Positions 35,661 to 49,281 of a stretch of DNA of 64,000 nt are shown piece by piece; the first letter of the stretch is position 1; every line of letters begins with the position of its first letter. The notes below the pieces were generated by a model that saw only the letters and a list, made by a program, of their open reading frames with translations, had not been told where the DNA came from and ran no database searches. The stretch spans positions 12,400,001 through 12,464,000 of the forward strand of contig NC_079515.1 in assembly GCF_000801105.2 (NCBI RefSeq), written 5' to 3'. The DNA comes from Raphanus sativus (taxonomy: Eukaryota; Streptophyta; Magnoliopsida; Brassicales; Brassicaceae). A program made the position numbers and the translations under genes.

Positions 35661-36679
35661 CCATCTTCAGCTCAATTAAATATGGAAAATACAATCAAAA
35701 ATTAAGAAAATCAAGCACTAAATTCATCCCACAGATATATATGTTTGAAGCCTTATACAAATCAAATATCTAACGGAAATTGACAGAAACTCATCTCAGC
35801 GGGAAAGATCTACATATTTTAGTTTCTAAACTCAAACAGACATAGATTCTCAATCGAAAAGTGAAAACGAATTAAATTCAATCAGACGAATAAACGGATA
35901 CAAAATTTCAGATGAAAGATTAAAAGACAGATGGAAGAAGATGAATAAATCAGCTCATACAAATCAATTAGGGAATTAGGGATTTGGTCTTCGAGAATTT
36001 GGGAGAAAAGGGAATACATGGGTTGGTAATGTGTTAAAAGACGTGTTTTAGTCCAGTGGCATGGATATGTAATATTTGTGTAACTATAAGGTTTAATTCA
36101 TTTTTGTACTTCAGCCTTAATAGTTCAGATACCAATAGCATTTGATTGTAAGTATTAGGAAAAAACTAATTGTAATTCTCTTTTGACAGATTAGATATTT
36201 TATTCATTTTGGGTATATAATCTTCTTATTTAGCCTATATATTGCTGTCACAACATTCAAATACAAGCAAGTTTTCGATTTCGATCATTATAATTCGATT
36301 AAGCATATATATATGACAAAAAGTGATCTCTCGCTTTTTGCACAGAATCATTAAGGACAAAGTTAATAAATTAGTCAAAAAGAACATTCAAATACAAGCA
36401 GTAAATTGCACCCAAAAAAAAAAAAATACAAGCAGTAAATTAATGTCCAAAAAATCTTTAGCTAATTAATGAAATTCATTCGTTGTTAGTTCATGATGTT
36501 TATGAACGAACTACATGAGCATCTATTTCAGAAGATGGGCTTGACGTGACAGCAATAGAAGAAGACTCAAGACTAGGCCTGGACGGAAAAGGAAAGAAAG
36601 CCCATTATCTAGATTTAAGAAGTAAGTAACCAACGGCCAGGATTACTCCAACACAAGACCCGATCTGATTGGCTGAGTG

Positions 36680-36805
36680 CGGTAGATCGTCGCAATATCA
36701 TTGGTCCACATCATCGCGATGACATAAGTTTGCATTTCTTGCTATAGATCGCCGCAAGATCATTGGTCCACGTCATCTTCGATGACATGAAGTTTACATT
36801 TCCTG
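36680..36805 (+). promoter_or_regulatory. Duplicated ER-stress promoter module of BiP (two ERSE-II-like sites)
   Basis: ATTGGTCCACG at 36762-36772 is a perfect ERSE-II (ATTGG-N-CCACG). It sits in a block of about 58 bp that also occurs 62 bp upstream with ATTGGTCCACA at 36700-36710. Both blocks continue CATC...CGATGACAT...AAGTTT. ERSE-II sites bind bZIP28/bZIP60 with NF-Y in the unfolded protein response, which fits BiP at 36926. A further GATTGGCTGAG lies at 36667. I see no strong TATA box; TTTTAAAA at 36832 is the nearest. Confidence 0.8.
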
Positions 36806-36925
36806 GCCTAGGGGAACTAAAAGCGAGCTCTGTTTTAAAAAGCTCCCCCAAAGTAACTAAAATTAAATAAGAAACAAGCAAAGAAGAGAGAGAGATCTAA
36901 AGAGAAAAAGACGAGAGTATTCGAT

Positions 36926-39651
<2,726 letters not shown>

Positions 39652-39659
39652 GTTGTGCC

Positions 39660-39930
39660 TTTTTTTTTATTGTTAATTTCTTAGACAGACCTCTTGGTGA
39701 AGTTTTGAGGGATAAAGAAGAATGATAACTCTTTTGTTTTCTTTTGTTTTGGTATTTATGGATAGTAACCTGGTCTCTTTTCATTCCCATCTCGTATCTC
39801 CGCTTTTGAAAAGCCGACATAAAGGGTCAATTTTAACATCTATTTTCCTATTTGAACTTTGTTACCTATTTCATCTTAGATTAATATTTTCTTTCAAATA
39901 AACTATCTAAACTATTTTAAGTCTTGTTGT
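39660..39930 (+). other. 3' UTR and downstream region of BiP
   Basis: The T-rich sequence directly after the stop codon is typical of a plant 3' UTR. No separate element is recognised. A poly(A) site cannot be fixed without transcripts. Confidence 0.4.
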
Positions 39931-40890
39931 CACGACGGCAGCCAGAGAGAAAAAGCTCCTTCATCTCACTAAGAACTCAACTCTTCTTTTCAGATCTGGT
40001 TAAGATCGGCGTGTGTGGGCTTACACAGCCACGACGTCGGTCTTTATCTTTTCCTTAGCTTTCTTTTAGTGTTGGTTTCCTCATTTTTTGTCAGAGATTT
40101 TTTATGGATAGTTGTGTGGTTGCGGTGGAAGAGGTTTTTCGGTTAGAACTCCAATCAAAGTTAACAGATCTAATTGATTATGACGAAGAAGACGCCAGAT
40201 CTGGTAGAGGTACGGAACAGTTCACCTGCACACGTCTTCTTTTCTGTTTTTATACTTAGCTCGTGTTAAGATCTTGTTGTCCGGAAACAAATCCATCAAC
40301 TCATGCTATGTATTGAGATCTCTACTCGTGTCAGATATGTTTATGGTTTCAGAAAGGCTGAATCTGAGGAGTATTTGATTGGATTTTAGTGTTTATCGTA
40401 TTTTACCTTTGCTTAAGCTTCGGTGTAAGCGGTGTGGAATGGTGGCGTGGTGGTGTGTGGGGAACAGAACATGTTTTAACATCTCTGAGAAGTTTCAGGT
40501 TGCCTTGTCCCGCTCTAGGAAAGAGTCATTCTCGCGGCCTTCGAATAGGTGTATTGTCCGGTTGGTCTTTTGCTCTCGGGTTCCTCGGTGGCTTCGACTG
40601 GTTGAAGCATATTATAATGAGGTTAAGGGTATTAAGCTTTCTGATGAAGGTTTGTTTGAGGAGGGAGCTTGGCCCCAGTTGTTGTTTTTCTCTGGTTGGT
40701 TTCTGATGTTTTTCTTATTGGTTCTTGCTCGGTACCGTAAACAAGAGATTCAGGTAATTTTAGTTATGTTTCGTTGTTATGGCAACTGCATCGCTTCCTC
40801 TCTCGTCAAGAGTTCCGGCTGTTCAAAGCGTAGAAGGATCAATATTGTTATCCCTTGTCGAGGATTGTCTTTAGCTTTGGTTATATGAGT
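39930..40890 (+). other. Unrecognised gene-like or LINE-derived segment
   Basis: The stretch is clearly GC-richer than its flanks. A 51-aa frame at 40104-40259 begins MDSCVVAVEEVFRLELQSKL with an acidic LIDYDEEDARSGRG and a GT just after. A 169-aa frame at 40379-40888 contains CKRCGMVAWWCVGNRTCF and hydrophobic text. Overlapping frames of similar length make the reading uncertain. The 5' part, with its CT-rich leader and a GT after a first short exon, could be a gene start, or the 5' region of a LINE. I cannot name a family. Confidence 0.35.
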
Positions 40891-42167
40891 CTAGTGTCTT
40901 CTTGTGATTCTTGTAGTTTTATCAAGTGTTACCCTTTGTTTGGGTTCAAGTCACTCGTTGTTTGGGTTCATGTCTTCCAGTTGTGGGTTATAGGATCAAT
41001 GATAGATTAAATTTTGTTATTTTCTTGTCACATATCTAAGATATCCAATAGACAAGATAAAAAATCCTCACAATTTTATTCATACTTTTCCATAGATTCT
41101 CTTTCACATCAATGTTTGTTTGAAATTTTGTCATATTCCTATCCATATATTTTGCATATCTTATAGAGAAGATAAGAAATTCTCATAATTTAATCCATAC
41201 AGTTCAATAGATTTTTTTTATATCAACCATTGGATTGAGATTCTTTGTTATTATCTTATTTATATCAAAAATACATCGATAATATATAAAAAAATTGAAA
41301 TCAATTTATGACCATTCATTTGAATTCTTATCCATTTATAATTGTCTATAAATAATAGTCTCTCCAGCCAATGAAAAAAAAACATACTTCAACCAATATC
41401 TTTCTCTTTTTTAAAATATGGAGAAAATAGAAGTTCGTCATTCAACCAACAAGAAGATGAACTGTTATGTTGTGTGTATTTATATATATCACAAAATTCA
41501 ATTGTTAGCAATAACCAAGTTCTCAAACAATTATGGAAAGAAGTAGAGCAAAGGTACAATGAAACAAAACATGAGAGTTGGGAAATTAGAAGTAGTAGAT
41601 CTCTTTAAGATAGGATGGGTATAATTTTGTATGCTGTTAGAAATTTGAAGAGTTGTGTTATCCAAGTAGAGAATATGCATCTAAGCGGTACGTCTTAACA
41701 TGACCTTGTAAGTATATATTTTGTTAATTTTATGTTATTTATCTATATGATATTTGTTATGAATTTAACAATTCCTTGCTAATAAAATTGAGATGGAAAA
41801 AGCAAAAAAAGTTATTGGTGCAAGATCCAAAACTAAAAAAAAGTTTCAAATTTGATCATGTGTGGATTTTGATGAAAGATATTCCAAAGTTTTCCAACAA
41901 TGTTAAAGTCGGAATTTCAAATAATGAAGGTGAAACTATCGGTTCTCCAGCATCACAATCTCTGGAGCTTTCTTCATTTTCTATCAGTTTAAGCAGTGAT
42001 GATGGTGGATCAAATTTATCACAACGTCCCATAGAATTGAAGAAAGCAAAACTCAAAAGAAAACTTTATGAAGGTAATAACTCATCTACATTTACCTTGG
42101 TTTCATCAAATGAGCAAATTCTTAGTTTCTTACAAGAAAGTGCAACAACTAAAGAAAAAGTTTATGA

Positions 42168-45076
42168 CACTACAAGAAAACATCGGTATTCTGAGGGACA
42201 TACCGAGGAAAAATGAGTTCCTCGGAATTTTCTGACGAAAAATCGAGGAAATACCGAGGAAACCAAGAAAAATTTCGAGGAAATTGCGAGGAAGACACAT
42301 TTCCTCGAAAAATTTCGAGGAAATTGCGAGGAAGACACATTTCCTCTGTATTTTTCGAGGGAATACCCAGGGATAATAGGGTTTCCTCGAAATTTCCTCG
42401 GAATGTCCCTTCACGGTTGAGGGGTTTGATTTAAAACCCCTTGTTCGTCGAAATACCCTCGAAATATTTCGAGGAAATTTTGACGAAACAAATGATTTTC
42501 GGTATTTCCTCGAAATTCCCTTACAATATTCCGAGGAAATTTCGAGGAATAAGGGGTTTTAAACCGAAAACAACGTTTTGCGGATTGAATAACACGTATA
42601 TAACCTTCATTAAGTGTCTTAGGCAGATTATGAAGTCAAACTTTAGGGTTTTAAACCGAAAATAATGTTTTGCGGATTGAACGGAAACCACACAACATAA
42701 GAGAAACACTTATACATTTTAATAAACGTTAAAGGGAATACTTACAATTATTTTTGTAATTGTGCTATTTCATTGTTTATGATCATCTATACAAAGAAAC
42801 CTCATTAGTATGAATTACATTTGTATAAGAAATGACATAGAAGAAAAAAATCGATGTTTTCAAAACCCCAAACCCTGTTTCCTCGAACTTTCCTCACAAT
42901 ATTGTGAGGAAATTTCGAGGAAACAGGGTTCGAGGTTTTGAAAACATCGATTTTTTTCCTCTATGTCATTTCTTATACAAATGTAATTCATACTAATGAG
43001 GTTTCTTTGTGTAGATGATCATAAACAATGAAATAATACAATTACAAAAATAATTGTAATTATTTCCTTTAACGTTTATTAAAATGTATAAGTGTTTCTC
43101 TTATGTTGTGTGGTTTCCGTTCAATCCGCAAAACATTATTTTCGGTTTAAAACCCTTATGTTTGACGTCATTTTTGTAATTGTGTTATTTCATTATTTTC
43201 ATTTTTGTGGGAATACTTACAATTATTTTTGTAATTGTGTTATTTCATTGTTTATGATCATCTATACAAAGAAAACTCATTAGTATGAATTACATTTGTA
43301 TAAGAAATGACATAGAGGAAAAAAATCGATGTTTTCAAAACCCCAAACCCTGTTTCCTCGAAATTTCCTCACACTATTGTGAGGAAATTTCGAGGAACCT
43401 GCTTTCCTCGGAATATTTTTCATTAACCCGGCAACCCTAGCCGCCAAACGTTTCGCGAAAATTAGATTAGAAGATTTCGAGGAAATTTCGAGGAACCTTA
43501 TTAAATTTTGTGAGGAAATTCCGACGGACAGTGTCCGTCGGACGTCTCATAAATTAGGTTTTACGTTCTTCTCTTCCCCATTTCTCTCTGCCTCTCCTCT
43601 CTTCCTCTCCTCTCTTACGCGGCCTCCTTCCTCTCCTCTCTTCCTCTGCACGGCAAATCTCCTCTCTTCCTCTCCTCTCTTCCTATCATGTAAGTTCATC
43701 TCTCTTCTCTTCCTCTCTTCATAGATCGATTCTTTGGATGTTAGATCTCGAAATTTAGGTTGTTAGGAAGGAAATTCTAGGATTGAATGGATAGCTTAGG
43801 ATTTTCAAGTTTGGATTGTTGTTTGGATTGTTGTTATATATATTTTTTAGTTCTTTTGTGTTTTGGGTAAAATTCAAAACGTTTTTCATGTTTTAAAACG
43901 TTTTTTGATTTTTTAAAACGTTTTTTGATTTTTAAAAATGTGTATATGATTTTTTAAAACGTTTTTTGTTTTTTTAAAACGTTTTTTTTATTTTTAAAAA
44001 TGTGTATATGATTTTTAAAACGTTTTTGAATTTTTAAAACGTTTTTTGATTTTCTAAAACTATTTTTATATATTAAAACTATTTTTGTACTTATTAAACT
44101 ATTTTATATATATTAAAACTATTTTTTATATATTAAAACTATTTTTTATATATTAAAAATATTTTTGTAATTATTAAACTATTATATATATATTAAAACT
44201 TTTTTTGTAATTATGAAATTGTTGTTTTTTTTTTTTCGATTTATTTTGTGTTTTGGTTAAAATTCAAAACGTTTTTGTGTTTTAAAACGTTTTTGATTTT
44301 TAAAAATGCGTATATGATTTTTTAAAACGTTTTTTGTAATTACTAAACTATTTTTTATATATTTAAACTCTTTTTATATATTTAAATTATTTTTGTAATT
44401 ATTAAACTATTTTTATATATATTAAAACGTTTTTTAAAGTTTACAGTAATAATAAAACGTTTTTTATAAATTTTAAAAATATTTAAAAACCTTTTTCTAT
44501 ATTTATAAACGATTTGTAATTTTTTATAAATATAAATATATATATATATATATAAATCATGTATACTAAAAACTATATATAGTAATTATTAAACTATTTT
44601 TTTATATATTTATATTTTTTGATTAAAAACTATTTTGGATTTTTAAAATTTTTATTTATTAAAACTAATTTTTAATATATTTTAATTTGTACAATTTTGA
44701 ATAATATTATCTAATGTATTTTCAATTTCAATTTTTATTTTATATTTTATATTTTCGAATTTCATTAAAAAAATTAATATATTTTTTATTTATTTTTTTG
44801 AAAATTCCGAGGAAAGGGTTCCCTCAGAATATTTCGACGACCACTTCCGTAGGAAAATTTTGAGGACTTTTGTGACGAACTCTCGTCCTCACAGTTTTCT
44901 CGGAATTACTGTTCCTCGAAATTCCGTCAGAAAATTTTGAGAAAATTTCGAGGGAAAATGAAATTTCGAGGAGTTTTTTTCGAGGACCTTTTTCCTCGGT
45001 ATGTCGTCGAAATACGGTTATTCCGACGACATACTGAGGAAAAAGTCCCTCAATATCTGCGTGTTTTCTTGTAGTG
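42168..45076. mobile_element. Non-autonomous CACTA (En/Spm) element, 2,909 bp, TSD TGA
   Basis: The ends are CACTACAAGAAAAC at 42168 and GTTTTCTTGTAGTG ending at 45076. The 3-bp duplication TGA flanks it at 42165-42167 and 45077-45079. Subterminal zones are dense in TTCCTCGGAAT and TTTCGAGGAAAT units in both orientations, as expected for transposase-binding repeats. The interior holds a giant inverted repeat (42630-43172), a third copy of its arm (43205-43385), a CT-rich stretch resembling a captured gene leader (43570-43720), and many AAAACGTTTTTTGATTTTT tandem units (43870-44480). No transposase frame is present. Confidence 0.92.
42630..43172. repeat. Giant near-perfect inverted repeat with about 270-bp arms
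   Basis: The centre is the palindrome CCTCACAATATTGTGAGG at 42893-42910, with almost no loop. Arms match outward through AAAACATCGATTTTTTTCC, ATGTCATTTCTTATACAAAT, GATCATAAACAATGAAATA and GGTTTCCGTTCAATCCGC to about 42630 and 43172. Part of the arm is repeated directly at 43205-43385 with its own CCTCACACTATTGTGAGG centre. A transcript could form a long double-stranded hairpin. Confidence 0.9.
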
Positions 45077-45329
45077 TGAGATGCTCAGTTGCGTATACAA
45101 AATCAAGCTAAAAATTAGCTCTAAAAGAAATGGAATAAGAAAATAAACTATTGCTAAAGAGTTAAAGCTCTATCGATGATGGTAATACACCTAAGTTTAT
45201 ATGATCTGAATAAGTAAAAATCATAGAAAAGAAAAAGAGCAACAACAGTCTCCTATTATGCCAAATTTTTATGGACAATTTTTTGATGATCTTGGAGGCT
45301 CAAGACCAAATCTACCTGATTATTGATAT

Positions 45330-46140
45330 CGGTTTATGGATTGTAATATGAGTAATTTTTATGTGTGTAATTTTCTCTTGTAAAATATTTTTCTTGCATT
45401 TTTAATTTTTAAGTTTGTAAGATACTGATCAATGTAATATAACTTATGTTGGAAAAATAATTATATATTTTATATTAGTTTTTATTTTTATTTAACATAT
45501 ATTCTATTTTATGTATTAATAATATATATAACATTTAGTTGAATACTTAAGTGAAATATAATTATAAGATAAAGTGATAAAGGAAATAATACTAATACAA
45601 TTACATATAAATTATAAATTATAGATATCAAATTAAAAAATAATTAATGTTATGAGGGTTTGAATAGTAAAACTTTAAATTTGAAGGTTTAAATTTTTTT
45701 TAGAAAGCCAAAAACCTCATTCGAAGGACTCTTGGAAAATCAACATACACAATCTTTCTTTTTCTGAATCAGCATACACAATCTTCAACAACTAGTGACT
45801 TGTTAATAGGATGTGAATCGACTCAAGCATAAACCTCCCGCCACCATGAAGCTGGACAGAAAGACACGACGCGGAACCAACTTTCGATACATTCGGTTCC
45901 ACAGAACATACGGAAAACGTCCTAATGTACAGGGAGCCGAGACAGAAAATGCAACACCAGACATCGATTTTGTCCCGTCGCCGGCGACTCAGGGATATGG
46001 TTGTACAAAATCGATCTCGGCGTTGCATTTTTCGAGTCAGGCCCTTAATGACCGTCCGATTTTCTTCTATTGCTGTCTACCGTTGGATATAAGACGAGTT
46101 CATTTAGATAAAATATGTAGTAACGCCACGTCACCATCCT
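45330..46140. other. Intergenic upstream region of MBF1c
   Basis: The AT-rich first part has no features. 45813-46142 is open on the plus strand and 45792-46028 on the minus strand; both readings lack recognisable domains and lie in a GC-rich proximal promoter, so I do not call a gene. Confidence 0.45.
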
Positions 46141-46142
46141 AA

Positions 46143-46193
46143 GAACTGTCCAGAACAAAAATGGTGTCAAAAAGATGATCGAACTCTCCAGAA
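46143..46193 (+). promoter_or_regulatory. Two heat-shock elements of MBF1c
   Basis: GAACTGTCCAGAA (46143-46155) and GAACTCTCCAGAA (46181-46193) each fit GAA-nn-nTC-nn-GAA, a three-unit heat-shock element with one changed base. They are spaced 38 bp apart and lie just upstream of the TATA box. Heat-shock factors bind such sites, and MBF1c is a known heat-induced gene. Confidence 0.8.
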
Positions 46194-46203
46194 ACTCATC
46201 TCC

Positions 46204-46212
46204 CTATATAAA
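46204..46212 (+). promoter_or_regulatory. TATA box of MBF1c
   Basis: CTATATAAA about 100 bp before the ATG is a canonical plant TATA box. It implies a 5' UTR of roughly 70 bases. Confidence 0.85.
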
Positions 46213-46304
46213 CACCTCTCCTCTCAGCTACGCCTTCATCGTTTCTCATTTTCAGAAACTCATCACCATCTCTGAGATATCAAAGATTTAAACAAACAGC
46301 GACG

Positions 46305-46751
46305 ATGCCGAGCAGATACCCAGGAGCCGTGACACAAGACTGGGAGCCAGTGGTGCTCCACAAAACCAAGCCAAAGAGCCAAGACCTCCGTGATCCCAAG
46401 GCGGTTAACGCGGCTCTCAGAAGTGGTTTAGCGGTTCAGACGGTGAAGAAATTCGACGCCGGTTCTAACAAGAAGGGGAAGTCGACGGCGGTGCCTGTGA
46501 TCAACACGAAGAAGTTGGAGGAAGAGACGGAACCGTCGGCGATGGATCGTGTGAAAGCGGAGGTGAGGCTAGCGATACAGAAAGCTCGGTTGGAGAAGAA
46601 GATGTCACAAGCGGATCTAGCGAAACAGATCAACGAGCGGACACAGGTGGTTCAAGAATACGAAAACGGGAAAGCTGTTCCTAACCAGGCCGTGCTTGCC
46701 AAGATGGAGAAGGTTCTGGGTGTTAAACTCAGGGGTAAACATGTTAAATAA
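46305..46751 (+). CDS. MBF1C: Multiprotein bridging factor 1c (148 aa)
   Basis: This is a single-exon gene. The N-terminal MBF1 domain begins MPSRYPGAVTQDWEPVVLHK and continues with SQDLRDPKAVNAALRSGLAV. The C-terminal helix-turn-helix (cro/C1 type, about residues 89-143) includes KMSQADLAKQINERTQVVQE and YENGKAVPNQ. The basic tail is KLRGKHVK. Length and sequence agree with Arabidopsis MBF1c (AT3G24500, from memory), and absence of introns separates MBF1c from MBF1a/b. It is a transcriptional co-activator that links TBP with bZIP-type factors and is central to thermotolerance. Two heat-shock elements and a TATA box precede it. A MULE begins 175 bp after its stop and may supply its transcript end. 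It looks intact. Confidence 0.97.
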   Translation: MPSRYPGAVTQDWEPVVLHKTKPKSQDLRDPKAVNAALRSGLAVQTVKKFDAGSNKKGKSTAVPVINTKKLEEETEPSAMDRVKAEVRLAIQKARLEKKMSQADLAKQINERTQVVQEYENGKAVPNQAVLAKMEKVLGVKLRGKHVK

Positions 46752-46925
46752 TGCAAAAAACGATACCGTATCTGTTTTTCTTTTTTTTGGTGCGTATCTA
46801 CCATCTAGTTTCGTATTCTCTCATTTTGTGAAAATAATTAAGAACGCTTTTCATTTGAATTTTAAACGACACGTGTCTCGCAAACGCTTTTCTTCATACA
46901 TGAGCTGATCAACATATTTCTTCTT

Positions 46926-48694
46926 GGGAAAATTGCCAAAACGGAACAAAAATTCAGTATGGTTGTCCTTATAGTATAAAACCATCATTTAGTTGTCCTT
47001 TTAATATAATTTTTTTCATAATTCCAAAACTAACTCTTGATTAATCTAATTAAACACATTAAATTAATAGAATTTAAAATAATAATAATTAAAAACGTTT
47101 AAAAAGGGAAAATAAAAAAAACTTTAAATTTTTTAATAAAAATAAACTTTTTAAAACTTAATAAAATAAAAATAAAAATAATTTACAATTTTTAAATTTT
47201 TTAATAAAAATAAACTTTTTAAAACTTAATAAAATAAAAATAAAAATAATTTACAATATTTTTAATAAAGAACAATTTACAAAGTTTTATTTTTTATAAG
47301 AAGTTTATAATGTTTGTAAACTTTTTAATTTTATCAAAATTTTTCATAAAAAAAAAATAAATTAAAATGTATTTTTCTAAAGTTTGTTTAAATTTTACAA
47401 ATTTTATAAATTTTGTTTAAAGTTTTTATTAAACACAATAAACTAAAAGAATTTTAAAAAATAATAATTAAAAATGTTTTAAAAAGGGAAAATAAAATAA
47501 AACTTTTAGTTTTTTAATAAAAATAAACTTTGTAAAAATAAAAATAATTTACAATTTTTTTAATAAAACGTTAAATAAACTTATTAAAAAACATTTACAA
47601 AGTTTTATTTTTATAAAAAGTTTAAAAAGTTTTTAATAAAACTTTAACTAAATAAAAAATTTAAACTTTATAAAAATAAAATTTACAAAAAATTTTAATA
47701 AAAACTTTAAACTAACTTTATAAAAATATTTTTTACAAAGTTTTATTTTTATAAAAAATTTAAAATGTTTGTAACCTTTTGAATTTTATCGAACTTTTTA
47801 ATAAAAATAAAACTTTTAAAAATGTTTTTAATAAAACTTTTAATAAAAATAAATTTGTAAACTTTATAAAATAAAAATTAAACTTTACAAAAAATTGCAC
47901 CTAATTTCAAAACACCACATGTTGTATAGATATGTATTATAGAGAATAAGAGTTTGTGAAAAAAAATCAAAAGAAAAACTATGGAAAAACCATAGATTAA
48001 TGAAGAAGACAAGGGAGAATCATTTTATAAAAAAATTTGACAAGTAAAATCGAAAATAACACGTTTTAGGAAGTTAGAATATTTTTAGGAGATTTTTAGA
48101 ATATTTCCTTAACTGAATTTTTCATTAATTTTCGCAAAAATCAGGTAATCTTATCCGTAGAAGGTGCTTTCTAAAAGTTTAGAACATTGACAAAAATCTA
48201 GAACATGCTTTCTACTTTTAGTAGACGGGATAGTACATTTTAGAAAACACATTCCGCGAAATTTAGAATACTTAATAAAAGTAGAAGATGTTTCCGGACG
48301 AAAAGTAGATAGCTTTAGGATTAGTAGAATGTGCATTCTACTTTCTTAGAAAATTAGTAAATAGTAGAATGTACATTCTAAAAATAGTAGATGAACGTGT
48401 TTATTTTAGAAATTACTTTCTACTATACCATTTTCCGCAGAAGGCACATTCTACCTTTAGTAGAACATATTTTCAAATTTTTATTTGTCAACTTTTTGAA
48501 AAAAAATAAAAATACCAGCATGTGTATATAGGTGTTTTATTAATTCTTTATATTTTTTTTTTTGATTCACAAAAGTATTTATTTCATTAGTTTTCAGAAA
48601 TGCAAAGGGTAAAAATGAGAAAAATTGGACAAAAAGGAATTTATACTAAAGGGACAACACCCATGTTTTTTTGTTCTCTATTGGCAATTTTCCC
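46926..48694. mobile_element. Mutator-like element with 9-bp TSD, just downstream of MBF1c (1,769 bp)
   Basis: Terminal inverted repeats start GGGAAAATTGCCAAAACGG at the left and end ATTGGCAATTTTCCC at the right, with similarity continuing for some 50 bp (ACAAAAATTCAG, TTGTCCTT). The direct duplication TTTCTTCTT flanks it at 46917-46925 and 48695-48703. The left two-thirds (47020-47900) is a low-complexity array of AATAAAAATAAACTTTTT-like units. The right part (48130-48470) carries many palindromic GTAGAATGTGCATTCTAC-like motifs. No protein is encoded. The duplication length assigns it to the Mutator superfamily. Confidence 0.88.
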
Positions 48695-48703
48695 TTTCTT
48701 CTT

Positions 48704-49260
48704 TGCATGTATTCCTGTAATCAACAATTTTTTTTTTTTAAATCATTATAAAACAGGCGGTGTTTTAACACCTCTGGACTTGGCCTTATAGGTCTAATGG
48801 GTTTATGACTCGGAACTTCTTGGTTATCATATAAATTTAGAAATGAACCAAGAAATGTGTAAATGTTAGCGTGACATCTGCAAGTATAGTTGGACTTGGT
48901 TCGATGAAGCATCCTTTGTTTCTAAGCGGGAGTCCAAACTAGATACATATCAGTATTTGTAACATGTTGGATTTTTTAGTTACATCACTAAATTCAACGA
49001 TAAGTAACCAGAAAGAATACTCAATTTGATAAGTACAAGTTCAAAACTTTATTTCAAATTTGCCAACGTTAAAGAGCCGAACCATTTACCAAACTGAGAA
49101 GATTGTAACTCGAACTCCCTCACCTACACGTCACGATCCCTCTGTTTCTCAAACACACTCAAGACCCACAAACAAGAGAGATGAACCCTGATCTTATTGA
49201 AACCACACTCCGATAAAAATTACAAAAAAAAAAAAACAAAGATATGCAACAGAAAAGATA
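48704..49260. other. No gene recognised
   Basis: Short frames only. The sequence is of mixed composition without recognisable repeats. Confidence 0.4.
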
Positions 49261-49281
49261 TGCTACACGAAAAACGATCCA

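Larger units (their letters stand above)
41420..45326 (+). pseudogene. NAM-associated (GST T3-like) domain gene, broken and split by a CACTA element
   Basis: Left part: NQQEDELLCCVYLYISQNSI and KQLWKEVEQRYNETKHESWE (41440-41590), a SANT/Myb-like start, then stops. Next comes the 41776-42167 frame, with FKFDHVWILMKDIPKFSNNV, SLELSSFSISLSSD, SQRPIELKKAKLKRKL and TTKEKVYD. After the CACTA insertion the text resumes out of frame with QLRIQNQAKN and ends in-frame with FYGQFFDDLGGSRPNLPDY and TGA at 45324-45326, the usual tail of this plant family. These proteins, often labelled glutathione S-transferase T3-like or NAM-associated, are amplified in Brassica; their role is unclear. Several stops besides the insertion show it is dead. 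Confidence 0.7.

Noticed and set aside
45792..46142. Plus (109 aa) and minus (78 aa) ORFs upstream of MBF1c
   Set aside because: They overlap each other, have no recognisable domain and lie in the proximal promoter next to heat-shock elements.
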